This document shows positions 42,497 to 53,186 of a DNA stretch of 64,000 nt, one piece after another. The position numbers and the translations under genes are program-made. The DNA is from Roseomonas elaeocarpi (lineage in GTDB: Bacteria; Pseudomonadota; Alphaproteobacteria; Acetobacterales; Acetobacteraceae), in assembly GCF_042433915.1 (NCBI RefSeq), contig NZ_JBHLUN010000010.1:275454-339453 (forward strand), in the 5' to 3' direction. Below the pieces are notes generated by a model, which did not search any database, was not told where the DNA came from, and saw only the letters and a program-made list of their open reading frames with translations. Each line of letters opens with the position of its first letter. Within the stretch, counting starts at the first letter, position 1.

Positions 42497-44326
42497 TTGC
42501 CTCCGACTCCAGACTCAGCGCCGCTGCTCGACATTTCGGGCCTCACCGTCCGATTCGGTGACTTCACCGCCGTCAACGGGCTGAGCCTGACCGTGCGGGC
42601 CGGCGAGACCGTGGCGCTGGTGGGCGAGAGCGGCTCGGGCAAGTCGGTCACCTCGCTGGCGGTGACGCGGCTGCTGGACCACGCCGGGGGAAAGATCACC
42701 GCCGGGCGCATCGGCTTCCGCGACCGGGCGGGAAAGCTGCGCGACCTTGCGGCCGAAGCACCCGACGCCATGCGGCGCCTGCGCGGCCCCGAGATCGCGA
42801 TGATCTTTCAGGAGCCGATGACCTCGCTCAACCCGGTGCTCCGCGTCGGCGACCAGATCGCCGAGGCGGTGGAGCTGCACCAGGGCCTGGACCACGCCGC
42901 CGCCCGGGCCGAGGCGAAGCGGCTGCTGGAAAAGGTCCGCATCCCGGAAGCCGCGCGGCAGCTCGACCGCTACCCCTTCCAGATGTCGGGCGGCATGCGG
43001 CAGCGCGTGATGATCGCCCTGGCCCTGAGCTGCCGTCCCCGGCTGCTGATCGCCGATGAGCCGACCACCGCACTCGACGTCACGGTGCAGGCGCAGGTGC
43101 TGCGGCTGATCCGCTCGCTGCAGCAAGAAACCGAACTCGGCATGATCTTCATCACCCATGACATGGGCGTGGTGGCCGAGATCGCCGACCGCGTGGTGGT
43201 GATGCGCCGCGGCGAGGCGGTGGAGGAAGGCGACGTCCACCGGATCTTCGCCGCGCCTGAGCATCCTTATACCCAGCGCCTGCTGGCGGCGGTGCCCACC
43301 CTGGGCAGCCTGGCCGACCAGCCGCTGCCGGTCCCCTTCCCCACCCCCGGCGCCCCGCCGCCCGCGCCGCAGGACACGGTGGCCAGGCAGGCCGCGCCGA
43401 TCCTGTCGGTGCGCGACCTCACCACCCGCTTCGACGTTAAGCGCGGGCTGTTCAACCGCGTGGTGGGCCGCATCCACGCGGCCGAGCACGTGAGCTTCGA
43501 CCTGCGCGCCGGCGAAACGCTCGCCGTGGTGGGCGAGTCCGGCTGCGGCAAGTCCACCACCGGCCGCTCCATCATCCGCCTGGAACAGCCGCGCGGGGGC
43601 CAGATCCGCTTCGACGGGGTGGACATGACCACGCTGGACAACGCGCGCGAGGCCCGGCTGCGGCGCGGCGTGCAGTTCGTGTTCCAGGACCCCTTCGCCT
43701 CGCTCGACCCGCGCCTGACCGTGGGCTTCTCGGTGGCCGAGCCGATCCACACCCATAAGCTGCTGCGCGGCCGCGCCGTCGAGGACCGGGTGGCGGAGCT
43801 GCTGACCCAGGTCGGCCTCGGCCCCGAGCACGCCCGCCGCTACCCGCACGAGATGTCGGGCGGACAGCGCCAGCGCGTGGCCATCGCGCGGGCGCTGGCC
43901 TCGCAGCCGCAGGTCATCATCGCCGACGAGGCCGTGGCGGCGCTGGACGTGTCGATCCGCGCCCAGGTGGTGAACCTGCTGATGCGCCTCCAGCGCGAGA
44001 TGGGGCTGGCCTACCTCTTCATCTCGCACGACATGGCGGTGGTGGAGCGCGTCAGCCACCGCGTCGCCGTGATGTACCTGGGCCAGATCGTGGAGATCGG
44101 CCCCCGTCAGGCGGTGATGACCAACCCGCAGCATGCCTATACCCGGCGCCTGCTGGCGGCGGTGCCGGTGCCCGACCCGAGCCGCCGCGGCCATGACCGG
44201 GGCTTGGATGACAGCGAGGTGCCGAGCCCGCTGCGCCGCCCCGACGACCTGCCCGAGGTCGCGCCGCTGGTGCAGGTGGGCCTGGATCACTACGTCGCCC
44301 GCCATCACGTCGGCGGCCTGTACTAA
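42497..44326 (+). CDS. Fused double-domain ABC transporter ATPase (peptide, GsiA/DppDF type)
   Basis: A 609-aa cytoplasmic ATPase with two complete nucleotide-binding domains. Domain 1 has Walker A GESGSGKS, signature MSGGMRQR and Walker B LLIADEPTTALD. Domain 2 (from about 300) has GESGCGKS, MSGGQRQR and VIIADEAVAALD. An oligopeptide-transporter C-terminal segment (HPYTQRLLAAVPTL) follows each domain. Start is a TTG at 42497 with no good RBS; no ATG is available before the first Walker A. It energises the two permeases at 45949-47762 for peptide import. Confidence 0.92.
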   Translation: MPPTPDSAPLLDISGLTVRFGDFTAVNGLSLTVRAGETVALVGESGSGKSVTSLAVTRLLDHAGGKITAGRIGFRDRAGKLRDLAAEAPDAMRRLRGPEIAMIFQEPMTSLNPVLRVGDQIAEAVELHQGLDHAAARAEAKRLLEKVRIPEAARQLDRYPFQMSGGMRQRVMIALALSCRPRLLIADEPTTALDVTVQAQVLRLIRSLQQETELGMIFITHDMGVVAEIADRVVVMRRGEAVEEGDVHRIFAAPEHPYTQRLLAAVPTLGSLADQPLPVPFPTPGAPPPAPQDTVARQAAPILSVRDLTTRFDVKRGLFNRVVGRIHAAEHVSFDLRAGETLAVVGESGCGKSTTGRSIIRLEQPRGGQIRFDGVDMTTLDNAREARLRRGVQFVFQDPFASLDPRLTVGFSVAEPIHTHKLLRGRAVEDRVAELLTQVGLGPEHARRYPHEMSGGQRQRVAIARALASQPQVIIADEAVAALDVSIRAQVVNLLMRLQREMGLAYLFISHDMAVVERVSHRVAVMYLGQIVEIGPRQAVMTNPQHAYTRRLLAAVPVPDPSRRGHDRGLDDSEVPSPLRRPDDLPEVAPLVQVGLDHYVARHHVGGLY

Positions 44327-44389
44327 GATACGGGTGGGACGCGGCACGCCGCGCCCGCCCCTGATCCACCGAGTGGAGGAGGAGACCCC

Positions 44390-45949
44390 ATGACCGACCG
44401 CTTCAGCCTCAACCGCCGGGCGCTGCTGGGCGCGCTGGGCGCCACGGGCGCCCTTCCCTGGCTCGCCGGTGCGACGCCGGCCGCCGCCGCCGCCAATGAC
44501 CTGGTGGTGGGCGTGCCCGACAACCTGACCGGCCTCGATCCGGCCGACGTCAACGACACGCTGTCGCAGTCGGCCTGCCGCCTCATGCTCCAGGGCCTCT
44601 ACGGCTTCGACAAGGACATGAAGCTGATCCCGGTGCTGGCCGAAAGCTACGAGGCCGACGCGGATGCCAAGGTCTTCACCTTCAAGCTGCGCCAGAACGT
44701 CAAGTTCCACGACGGCACGCCCTTCGACGCCGCCGCGGTCAAGGCGAATTTCGAGCGCGTGGCCAACCCCGACAACCGCCTCAAGCGCCAGAGCCTGATC
44801 GCCATGCTCGACCGCGTGGACGTGGTGGACCCGCAGACGGCGCGCGTGTTCCTGAAGGAGCCCTTCGGCGCCTTCGTGAACACCATCGCCCACCCGGCCT
44901 GCATGATCCTCAGCCCCAAGGCGATCGCGCAGTACGGCAAGGACATCAACCGCAACCCCGTCGGCACCGGCCCTTTCACCTTCGTGAGCTGGAGCGCCGA
45001 CACGCTGCGCGTGAAGAAGAGCGACGGCTACTGGAAGCCCGGCCTGCCCAAGGTGGACAGCGTCACCTTCCGCTCGGTGCCCGAGAACGGCGCGCGCATC
45101 GCCATGCTGCAGACCGGCGAAGCGCAGTTCATCTACCCGCTGCCGCCCGAGATGGCGGCCGTGGTGCAGCGCGCCCCCAATGTCGAGATCGTGGACGCGC
45201 CCTCGATCATCGCGCGCTACGTCTCGATGAACTGCATGCAGAAGCCGTTCAACGACGTCCGCGTCCGCCAGGCGCTGAACTACGCCGTGAACAAGGAGGC
45301 CTACGCCAAGGTCGTCTACAACGGCTACGCCAAGCCGCTGGACGCACCGATCCCGGCGCAGCTGGGCTTCTACAGCAAGCAGCAGCCCTACCCCTACGAC
45401 GTGGCGAAGGCCAAGCAGCTGCTGGCCGAGGCCGGCTACGCGAACGGCTTCGAGACGGAGATGTGGGCGCAGAACAACACGCTGGCGCAGCGCGGCATGC
45501 AGTTCATGCAGCAGCAGCTGGCTGCGGTGGGCGTGAAGGTCAACGTTTTCCCGCTCGAGAGTGGCGTGTTGCAGGACCGCATCTGGAGCGTGCAGAAGCC
45601 CGAGGACGCCAAGATCCAGATGTACTACGGCGGCTGGTCCTCCTCGACCGGCGATGCCGACTGGGGCCTGCGTCCGCTGTTTTGGGGCCAGGGCATGCCG
45701 CCCAAGCTCTACAACACCGCCTATTACAGCAACCCCGAGGTCGATAAGGCGCTCGAGGCCGCCATCGCCACGGCCGACACCTCCAAGCGGGAGGACCTGT
45801 ACAAGCAGGCCCAGGCGCAGATCTGGAAGGACGCGCCCTGGATCTTCCTGGGCGTGGAGGACGTGCTCTCGGCCAAGGCCAAGCGCCTCAGCAACCTGTA
45901 TCGCATCCCCGATGGCGGGCTGCTGATCGAGGAAGCGGCGTTCTCCTGA
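44390..45949 (+). CDS. Peptide ABC transporter substrate-binding protein (family 5, GsiB-like)
   Basis: A 519-aa periplasmic binding protein. The Tat/Sec-type signal is FSLNRRALLGALGATGALPWLAG, with cleavage near PAAAAAND. Family-5 signature features include LAESYEADADAKVFTFKLRQNVKFHDGTPFDA, VGTGPFTFVSW and a C-terminal ALEAAIATADTSKREDLYKQAQ. RBS GAGGAGGAG lies before ATG 44390. The stop overlaps the first permease start by one base. Ligand is probably a short peptide, possibly glutathione or D-residue peptides given the downstream peptidases. Confidence 0.92.
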   Translation: MTDRFSLNRRALLGALGATGALPWLAGATPAAAAANDLVVGVPDNLTGLDPADVNDTLSQSACRLMLQGLYGFDKDMKLIPVLAESYEADADAKVFTFKLRQNVKFHDGTPFDAAAVKANFERVANPDNRLKRQSLIAMLDRVDVVDPQTARVFLKEPFGAFVNTIAHPACMILSPKAIAQYGKDINRNPVGTGPFTFVSWSADTLRVKKSDGYWKPGLPKVDSVTFRSVPENGARIAMLQTGEAQFIYPLPPEMAAVVQRAPNVEIVDAPSIIARYVSMNCMQKPFNDVRVRQALNYAVNKEAYAKVVYNGYAKPLDAPIPAQLGFYSKQQPYPYDVAKAKQLLAEAGYANGFETEMWAQNNTLAQRGMQFMQQQLAAVGVKVNVFPLESGVLQDRIWSVQKPEDAKIQMYYGGWSSSTGDADWGLRPLFWGQGMPPKLYNTAYYSNPEVDKALEAAIATADTSKREDLYKQAQAQIWKDAPWIFLGVEDVLSAKAKRLSNLYRIPDGGLLIEEAAFS

Positions 45950-46869
45950 TGCTCGGCTACGCCCTGCGCCGCCTGCTCGGCGCCGTGCCCGTCCTGGTCG
46001 CGGTGTCGATCTTCGTGTTCGCCTTCGTTCGCCTGCTGCCCGGCGATCCGGCGCGGCTGGTGGCCGGGCCGGACGCTTCGGCGCAGGACGTGGAACTGGT
46101 GCGGCAGGACCTGGGCCTGGATCGTCCGATCTGGGAACAGTACCTGCGCTACGTGGACAACACGCTGCACGGTGACCTGGGCCGCTCCACCAAGACCCGG
46201 GCGCCCGTGATCGACGAGATCGGCGAGCGCTTCATGCCGACCTTCTGGCTGACCGTGGTGGCGATGGTCTGGGCCACCGCCATCGGCGTGCTGATCGGCG
46301 TCCTGTCGGGGGTGAAGCGCAACAAGTGGCAGGACCGGGTGGGGATGGTGCTCGCGGTATCGGGCATCTCCTTCCCCTCCTTCTGGCTGGGCCTGCTGCT
46401 GATCAACGTCTTCTCGGTGCGCCTCGGCTGGCTGCCCACCGGCGGCTACGGCGACTGGCGGAGCTTTATCATGCCCTCCTTCACGCTGGGCGTGACGGTG
46501 GCCGCGATCCTGGCGCGCTTCTCGCGCTCCGCCTACGTCGAGGTCGCCTCCGAGGACTACGTCCGCACCGCCCGCATGAAGGGCGTGCCGGAGCAGCGGG
46601 TCGTGTGGCACCATACGCTGCGCAACGCGCTGATCCCGGTGATCACCATGACGGGGCTGGAGTTCGGCACCTTGCTGGGCGGCGCCATCGTGATCGAAAC
46701 GGTGTTCGCCTGGCCCGGCCTCGGGCGCCTGCTGGTGGAGTCCGTGAGCTACCGCGACTACCCCGTGATTCAGGCACTGATCCTGCTCTTCGCGCTGGAG
46801 TTCGTCCTCATCAACCTGGTGGTGGACCAGCTCTACGCCGTCGTGAACCCGGAGATCCGCCTGCGATGA
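45949..46869 (+). CDS. Peptide ABC transporter permease 1 (DppB/GsiC type)
   Basis: A 306-aa inner-membrane protein with six predicted helices: LLGAVPVLVAVSIFVFAFVRLLPGDPA at the N-terminus, then four central spans, and IQALILLFALEFVLINLVVDQLYAVVNPEIR at the end. The EAA-type loop for ATPase contact reads DYVRTARMKGVPEQRVVWHHTLRNALIPV. Length is standard for DppB-type permeases. Start ATG 45949 overlaps the previous stop (TGATG), and its own stop overlaps the second permease start. Confidence 0.95.
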   Translation: MLGYALRRLLGAVPVLVAVSIFVFAFVRLLPGDPARLVAGPDASAQDVELVRQDLGLDRPIWEQYLRYVDNTLHGDLGRSTKTRAPVIDEIGERFMPTFWLTVVAMVWATAIGVLIGVLSGVKRNKWQDRVGMVLAVSGISFPSFWLGLLLINVFSVRLGWLPTGGYGDWRSFIMPSFTLGVTVAAILARFSRSAYVEVASEDYVRTARMKGVPEQRVVWHHTLRNALIPVITMTGLEFGTLLGGAIVIETVFAWPGLGRLLVESVSYRDYPVIQALILLFALEFVLINLVVDQLYAVVNPEIRLR

Positions 46870-47761
46870 GCGACGCGCCCCTCGACGACATCGCCGGCAC
46901 CGGCACGGCCGCGCCGATCGAGATCCAGTCCCCGCTGGGCGAGTTCTGGCGCCGCTTTCTGCGCCAGCGCACCGCCGTGGTGGCCGGCATCATCATCCTG
47001 CTGGTGGTGATCGCCGCCGTGGCGGCGCCGCTGATCGCGCCCTACGACCCGGCGACACCCGACTACGAGAACATCCTGTCCGGTCCCTCCAGCCTCCACT
47101 GGGCGGGCACCGATGCCTATGGGCGCGACATCTTCAGCCGCATCATCTGGGGCGCGCAGATCTCGCTCTCGGTGGGTTTCCTGTCGGTGGTGCTCGGCGC
47201 CGTGTTCGGCGTGACGCTGGGCCTGGTCAGCGGCTTCTTCGGTGGCTGGGTGGATACCCTCATCATGCGGCTCTGCGACGTGCTGCTGGCCTTTCCCGGC
47301 ATCCTGCTGGCGATCGCCGTGGTGGCGCTGCTGGGGCCGGGCGTGGCCAACGTGATCTACGCCGTCGCGGTGTTTTCCGTGCCGATCTACGCCCGCGTGG
47401 TGCGCGGCAGCACGCTCGCGCTCAAGCACACGCTCTATGTCCAGGCGGCCCGCTCGATCGGCGTGAAGCGCCTGCCGCTGATCCTGCGCCACATCCTGCC
47501 CGGCACGCTGCCCGGCGTGATCGTCACCACCTCGCTGCGCATCGGCACCGCGATCCTGGTGGCAGCCGGCCTCAGCTTCCTGGGCCTGGGCGCGCAGCCG
47601 CCCTCGCCGGAATGGGGTGCGATGCTGGCGGACGGGCGCTCCTACCTGGGCGTGGCGGATCACCTGACCTTCTTCCCAGGCCTCGCGATCTTCCTGACCG
47701 TCCTCGCCTTCAACGTACTGGGCGATGGCTTGCGCGACGCGCTGGACCAGAAGCTGCGCTG

Positions 47762-47762
<1 letters not shown>
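46866..47762 (+). CDS. Peptide ABC transporter permease 2 (DppC/GsiD type)
   Basis: A 298-aa inner-membrane protein starting at ATG 46866 (ATGA overlap). It has the typical DppC form: a soluble N-terminus ending in SPLGEFWRRFLRQR, first helix VVAGIIILLVVIAAVAAPLIAPYDPA, the motif GTDAYGRDIFSRIIWGAQ, five further helices and the ATPase-contact loop YVQAARSIGVKRLPLILRHILPGTL. It ends with FLTVLAFNVLGDGLRDALDQKLR, the family hallmark. Its stop overlaps the peptidase start by one base. Confidence 0.95.
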
Positions 47763-48774
<1,012 letters not shown>

Positions 48775-48778
<4 letters not shown>

Positions 48779-49593
48779 AGGTCTACATCTCCGTCGACAT
48801 CGAGGGCGTGGCCGGCGTCGTGTCCCCGCTGCAGGGCACCCCCGGCAACGCGGAGTACGAGCGCGCCCGACGGCTGATGACGGCGGAAGCCAATGCCGCG
48901 ATCGAGGGTGCCTTCGCCGGCGGCGCCACCGAGGTCCTGGTCAATGACGGCCACGGCCCGATGACCAACCTCATTCCCGAGCTGCTGGACCCGCGCGCCG
49001 AGGTAATCCTGGGCAAGCCCAAGCCGATGAACATGTGCGCCGGTTTGTCGGCTGAGCACGATGCGATGTTCTGCATCGGCTACCACACCGCGGCCGGGCG
49101 GCACGGCGTGCTGGCGCATACGGTGAACGGCTTCGCCTTTCGCGAGATCCGCGTGAACGGCATCCCCTGCGCCGAGGCCACACTGAACGGCGCCTATGCC
49201 GGCAGCCTCGGCGTGCCGGTGGTGCTGCTGTCGGGCGACGACCTGACCGCGGCCGAATGCGGCGCGCACTTCCCCGGCGCGCGGCTGGTGGTGACCAAGC
49301 AGGCGCTCGGCGCCCGCGCGGCGCGCGCCATCTCCCCCGCCCTGGCCTGCGAGCGCATCCGCGAGGCCGCCACCGCCGCGCTGCGCGACATGGACGGCGT
49401 GGCGCCCTTCACGGTCGAAGGTCCCTACGTGCTGGAGGTCGCCTTCAACAACCCGGCGATGGCCGACCTCGCCGCCATCATCCCGGTGGCGGAGCGGCGC
49501 GACCCGGTGACGGTGTCCTTCCCCGCCGCGACGATGGGCGAGGTGCTCGGCTGGGTGAACACGCTCTCGGCGCTGTCGTCCTTTCTGCGCTGA
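48775..49593 (+). CDS. M55-family D-aminopeptidase (DppA-like)
   Basis: A 272-aa zinc peptidase. GTG start inside the previous stop (GTGA). It begins KVYISVDIEGVAGVV with the metal-binding D8-x-E10, then NDGHGPMTN (His/Asp), GYHTAAG (His ligand) and HTVNG. Bacillus DppA of this family removes D-amino acids from D-Ala-containing peptides and is also encoded in a peptide-transport operon. Together with the P1 peptidase it suggests use of peptidoglycan-derived or other D-peptides. The stop is followed by a 7-bp hairpin (49609-49628). Confidence 0.92.
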
Positions 49594-49618
49594 GGCGGTC
49601 GCCTGCCACTGGCGCCGT

Positions 49619-49987
49619 TCAGCGCCAGCAGAGCAGCGCGTCGAGCAGCGACAGCACGCTTCCCAGCGCTACGAACAGAGCGCCGATGGGGATCAGGAAC
49701 AGGCCCACCACGTAGCGCAGCGTGGCGACGCCGTAGCCGATCAGCAACCAGCCGAAGTCGCGCGTTTCGCGGCCGCCGTAGCAGGAAGGGCGGCGGGACG
49801 GCTCGGCCTGCGCCAACGCAGCGGCGGCTTCGGCCTGGCCTGGGCCCGCCGGCCGAAGGGCGCAGAGCAGAACAGCCGGAAAGGGCACGCGGTCAGGCAC
49901 CTGCGCCGAAGCGGAGCCGGGCCCGGCGCACAGCAGCGCCAGCAGCAGCCCCCACGAACAGCAGGGCCGGGCGCGTCGTCCCCGCAA
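49619..49987 (-). CDS. Small membrane protein, start uncertain
   Basis: The 3' part of a longer open frame looks genuine: GWLLIGYGVATLRYVVGLFLIPIGALFVALGSVLSLLDALL is one or two membrane helices, and the part before it (CCSWGLLLALLCAGPGSASA) resembles a signal peptide. A TTG at 49987 gives a 122-aa protein. No RBS is evident, and the longer frame runs into tRNA-Phe, so the start is a guess. Function unknown. Convergent with the peptide operon. Confidence 0.45.
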   Translation of the reverse strand: MRGRRARPCCSWGLLLALLCAGPGSASAQVPDRVPFPAVLLCALRPAGPGQAEAAAALAQAEPSRRPSCYGGRETRDFGWLLIGYGVATLRYVVGLFLIPIGALFVALGSVLSLLDALLCWR

Positions 49988-50145
49988 CAGGCGATACGGG
50001 CCTGACCGGATGGCGGGATCCTTCCGGAACGCAGGGATTGCGGCAGCGAGCCACGCAACAACTGGATGGATATTCAGGATCCCCTGAGGCCCGGCAAACC
50101 GGATCAGCGCACTGCGATACCGGATCGGGGGAGAAGGGAGGAAGG

Positions 50146-50218
50146 TGCCCAGGGGCGGAATCGAACCACCGACACTGCGATTTTCAGTCGCATGCTCTAC
50201 CAACTGAGCTACCTGGGC
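50146..50218 (-). tRNA. tRNA-Phe (GAA)
   Basis: A 73-nt tRNA without complete encoded CCA (CCT follows the discriminator). Acceptor GCCCAGG pairs with CCTGGGC. D-arm GCTC-AGTTGGTA-GAGC. Anticodon stem-loop TGCGA-CTGAAAA-TCGCA with anticodon GAA. T-arm GGTGG-TTCGATT-CCGCC. All arms are intact. Confidence 0.97.
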
Positions 50219-50242
50219 ACAGGCGCCGCTTGGCGTGGCGGC

Positions 50243-50271
50243 CATGTAGCGCAGCCCCTGGGGGCTGTCCA
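50243..50271 (-). promoter_or_regulatory. Promoter of tRNA-Phe
   Basis: On the minus strand, TGGACA is followed by 17 bp and TACATG, 25 bp before the tRNA 5' end. Same geometry as the tRNA-Ser promoter. Confidence 0.55.
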
Positions 50272-50593
50272 GAGCCCCATGGCCTGATCATCGCCTCCCC
50301 TGCGATCGTTCCGGCTTACGCCGCCGAACCCCCATCGGACGCTCCCTGCCCCGGGCATCCCGGCACCGGCCCACCCGCTGCATGCGCCCCCCAACGTCGC
50401 ATCGGCTCCTCGCACCACCTCCTCACCGCCCTGTCCCGCTGGACAGAAGCAGCCCGCCGGCCCAAGCCTGATCCCCGATGGTGTGAGCGGCAGCGTTCCG
50501 CCACAGCCACCGGGCCGGGCTCGCCGCCGGCCTTACAGCAGGAGTTCACCGCCTTGGCACGAGCAGGTCGACCCGTGACGACAGCCCAGGCCG
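50272..50593. other. Intergenic region between tRNA-Phe and the kinase gene
   Basis: No gene or RNA recognised; it should contain the promoter for the kinase-aminotransferase pair. Confidence 0.4.
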
Positions 50594-51649
50594 ATGCCTG
50601 ACGCGGAGGCAGCCGCCCCGCCGGCCACCGATCTCCTCACGGACCGGCTGATGCTCGCACCGCCTCCGGCGGTGGAGACAGCGCCGCTGCTGGCGGTGCT
50701 GCGCCGGCACTGGGGGCTGGACGGCATCCTCACGCCCCTGAGCGGCGAGCGCGACCGCAACTTCCGCCTTCTCCCGCCCGCGGGCGCGCCGCTGCTGGTC
50801 AAGCTCGCGCACCCGGACGAGGACCCGGCCATCACCGACTTCCAGAACGCCGCGCTGCTGCACCTAGAACAGGCCGCGCCCGACCTGCCGCTGCCCCGCC
50901 TCCTGCGCCCCCGCGACGGCGGCACGACTCTGCCGCACCCGGCCACGGACGGGCGCCCCTGCCTGCTGCGCGTGCTGAGCTTCCTGCCCGGCCAGCCGAT
51001 GACGGCGGCGTTGGAAACCGCCCAGGCGCGGGCGCTGGGCACCCTCGCCGCCCGTCTGGACCACGGTCTGGCCGGGTTCCGCCACCCCGCCGACCGCCGC
51101 CGCCTGCTGTGGGACCTGCGCGAGGCGCCCGGGCTGCGCGACCTGCTGCCGGAGGTGACGGAGCCCGCGCTGCGCGACCTGGCGGCCGCCGCGGTGGAGC
51201 GCTTCTCCACCCTCGGCGCCCCGGCGCTGCGCGCCCTGCCGGCCCAGGTGATCCACAACGACCTCAACCCGCACAACATCCTGGTGGCCGAGGACGATCC
51301 CGCGCGCCTCGCCGGCATCATCGACTTCGGCGACATGGTCCGCGCCCCGCCCATCCAGGAGGTCGCGACCGCCTGCGCCTATCTCGTGCGCCCTGGCGCA
51401 GCGCCGCTGCGTGGCCCCGCCGCCTTCCTGGCCGGCTACCGCGCCGTGCGCCCCGTGCCGGAGGAAGAGGCCGCGCTGCTGCCGGTGCTGATCGCCACCC
51501 GCATGGCCATGACCGTGCTGATCGCCCACTGGCGCGCCGCCCGGCAGCCGGAAAACGCGCCCTACATCCTGCGCAACATGCCCGGCGCCCGCACGGGTCT
51601 GGCCGCGCTGGCCGATCTCGCGACACCCTTCCTGCCGGTGGAAAGCTGA
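50594..51649 (+). CDS. Aminoglycoside-phosphotransferase-fold small-molecule kinase (hydroxylysine kinase-like)
   Basis: A 351-aa kinase. The N-lobe shows LSGERDRNFRL (49-59) and K70 (LLVKLAHP). The catalytic loop is VIHNDLNPHNILV (D223, N228) and the metal Asp is D244 (GIIDFGD). It is not an antibiotic-resistance enzyme by context: the next gene, 6 bp on, is a class-III aminotransferase. The same pair, HYKK-type kinase plus phospho-lyase, acts on 5-hydroxylysine in animals and is often fused in bacteria. A substrate with a vicinal amino-alcohol, such as ethanolamine or hydroxylysine, is likely. Substrate is inferred. Confidence 0.8.
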   Translation: MPDAEAAAPPATDLLTDRLMLAPPPAVETAPLLAVLRRHWGLDGILTPLSGERDRNFRLLPPAGAPLLVKLAHPDEDPAITDFQNAALLHLEQAAPDLPLPRLLRPRDGGTTLPHPATDGRPCLLRVLSFLPGQPMTAALETAQARALGTLAARLDHGLAGFRHPADRRRLLWDLREAPGLRDLLPEVTEPALRDLAAAAVERFSTLGAPALRALPAQVIHNDLNPHNILVAEDDPARLAGIIDFGDMVRAPPIQEVATACAYLVRPGAAPLRGPAAFLAGYRAVRPVPEEEAALLPVLIATRMAMTVLIAHWRAARQPENAPYILRNMPGARTGLAALADLATPFLPVES

Positions 51650-51655
51650 ACCGCC

Positions 51656-53044
51656 ATGACCGACGCCACATCCTCCAGCCCCCATGGCGCCACCACGGAG
51701 CCCCGCGGCATGGCGATGATCAACGCCTTCGATCCCGCCCGCGCCACCGCGCTGACGCCGCACGAGCAAACCATGGTGGCGCGCCGCCGGCGCCTGCTGG
51801 GCCCCGCCTACCGGCTGTTCTACGAACACCCCGTCCACCTCGTTCGCGGCGAGGGCGCCTGGCTGTTCGACGCGGCGGGCGAGCGCTACCTCGACTGCTA
51901 CAACAACGTCGCCTCGCTGGGTCATGCGCACCCGAGCGTGGTGGAGGCGATCGCCACCCAGGCCCGGCAGCTCAACACCCACACGCGCTACCTGCACGAC
52001 ACCGTGCTGGACTATGCCGAGGCGCTGCTGGCGAGTTTCCCCGCGGCGCTGGGGCCGGATGCGGGTCAGGTGATGTTCACCTGCACCGGTTCCGAGGCCA
52101 ACGACCTCGCGCTGCGCATCGCCCGCGCCCACACGGGCGGCGAGGGCGTGGTGATCACCTCGCTCGCCTATCACGGCGTCACCAGCGCCCTGGCCGAGCT
52201 TTCGCCCTCGCTGGGCGAAGGCGTGCCGCTGGGCCGGCACGTCGCCACCGTCGCCCCGCCCGACCTGTATCGCCGCGGCCCCGACATGCCCGCGCGCTTC
52301 GCGGCCGACATCGCCGCCGCTTTCGCGGGGCTCGCCCGGCACGGCATCCGCCCCTGCGCGCTGCTGGTGGATACGATGTTCACCTCGGACGGCGTGTTTC
52401 CCGACCCCGCCGGCTTCCTGCGAGAAGCGGCCGCCGCGGCGCGCGCGGCCGGCGCCCTGTTCATCGCCGACGAGGTCCAGCCGGGCTTCGGCCGCACCGG
52501 CACCATGTGGGGCTTCGCGCGGCACGGGGTGGAGCCCGACATCGTCACCATGGGCAAGCCGATGGGCAACGGCCACCCGGTCGCGGGGCTGGTGGCGCAG
52601 GCCGCCGTGTTGGAACGCTTCGCCGCCACGGCGCGCTACTTCAACACCTTTGGCGGCAATCCCGTCTCCGCCGCGGCCGGGCTGGCCGTGCTGCGCGTGC
52701 TGGCCGAGGAAGCGCTGCCCGACAATGCCGCGGCGGTGGGGACCTTCCTGGCCGAAGGGCTGCGCGACCTCGCGGGCCGGCACGCCCTGATCGGCGACGT
52801 GCGGGGCGCCGGCCTCTCGATCGGGGTCGAGCTGGTACGCGACCGCGCCACGCGCGATCCCGCCACCGCCGCCACGACGCGCATCGTCAACGCCCTGCGC
52901 CAGCGCCGGGTGCTGATCAGCGCCTCGGGCCCCGGCGCCAACATCCTCAAGATCCGCCCGCCGCTCTGCCTCAGCCGCGCCCAGGCGGAGATGTTCCTGG
53001 ATGCGCTCGACGCCGTTCTGCGGGAGGCCAGCGCTGCGGACTGA
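51656..53044 (+). CDS. Class-III PLP aminotransferase / phospho-lyase-like
   Basis: A 462-aa PLP enzyme of the AGXT2L family. PLP features are FTCTGSEANDLALRIAR (phosphate binding), AYHGVT, D272-E273 in FIADEVQPGFGRTG, and K301 in TMGKPMGNGHPVAG. The 'CYNNVASLGHAHPSVVEA' entry and 'KPMGNGHP' form match phosphoethanolamine and phosphohydroxylysine phospho-lyases more than ordinary omega-aminotransferases. Coupling with an upstream kinase supports phosphorylation of an amino-alcohol followed by elimination of phosphate and ammonia to give an aldehyde. Simple transamination remains possible. Confidence 0.85.
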   Translation: MTDATSSSPHGATTEPRGMAMINAFDPARATALTPHEQTMVARRRRLLGPAYRLFYEHPVHLVRGEGAWLFDAAGERYLDCYNNVASLGHAHPSVVEAIATQARQLNTHTRYLHDTVLDYAEALLASFPAALGPDAGQVMFTCTGSEANDLALRIARAHTGGEGVVITSLAYHGVTSALAELSPSLGEGVPLGRHVATVAPPDLYRRGPDMPARFAADIAAAFAGLARHGIRPCALLVDTMFTSDGVFPDPAGFLREAAAAARAAGALFIADEVQPGFGRTGTMWGFARHGVEPDIVTMGKPMGNGHPVAGLVAQAAVLERFAATARYFNTFGGNPVSAAAGLAVLRVLAEEALPDNAAAVGTFLAEGLRDLAGRHALIGDVRGAGLSIGVELVRDRATRDPATAATTRIVNALRQRRVLISASGPGANILKIRPPLCLSRAQAEMFLDALDAVLREASAAD

Positions 53045-53186
53045 GCGCGGCGGGCGGGATCTCCGCCGCCGGCAGCAGATTTGGGCCCAGCGTCACGCCG
53101 CCGGCCCGAACGCCGTCACCGAAGCGGGCGGCCGGGCCATGGTGCGCAGCCCTCCAGAAGCCGCGCGGCGGCGTCCCCGGCCCAGG

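Noticed and set aside
42515..44893. 792-aa minus-strand open frame over the ABC ATPase
   Set aside because: Antisense to a protein with two complete ABC domains; no motif of its own.
49988..50245. N-terminal extension of the 49619 membrane protein into tRNA-Phe
   Set aside because: The extension is the reverse-strand reading of the tRNA and has no conserved features.
50594..51649. Antibiotic-resistance aminoglycoside phosphotransferase
   Set aside because: Only the fold is shared; the coupled aminotransferase points to metabolism.
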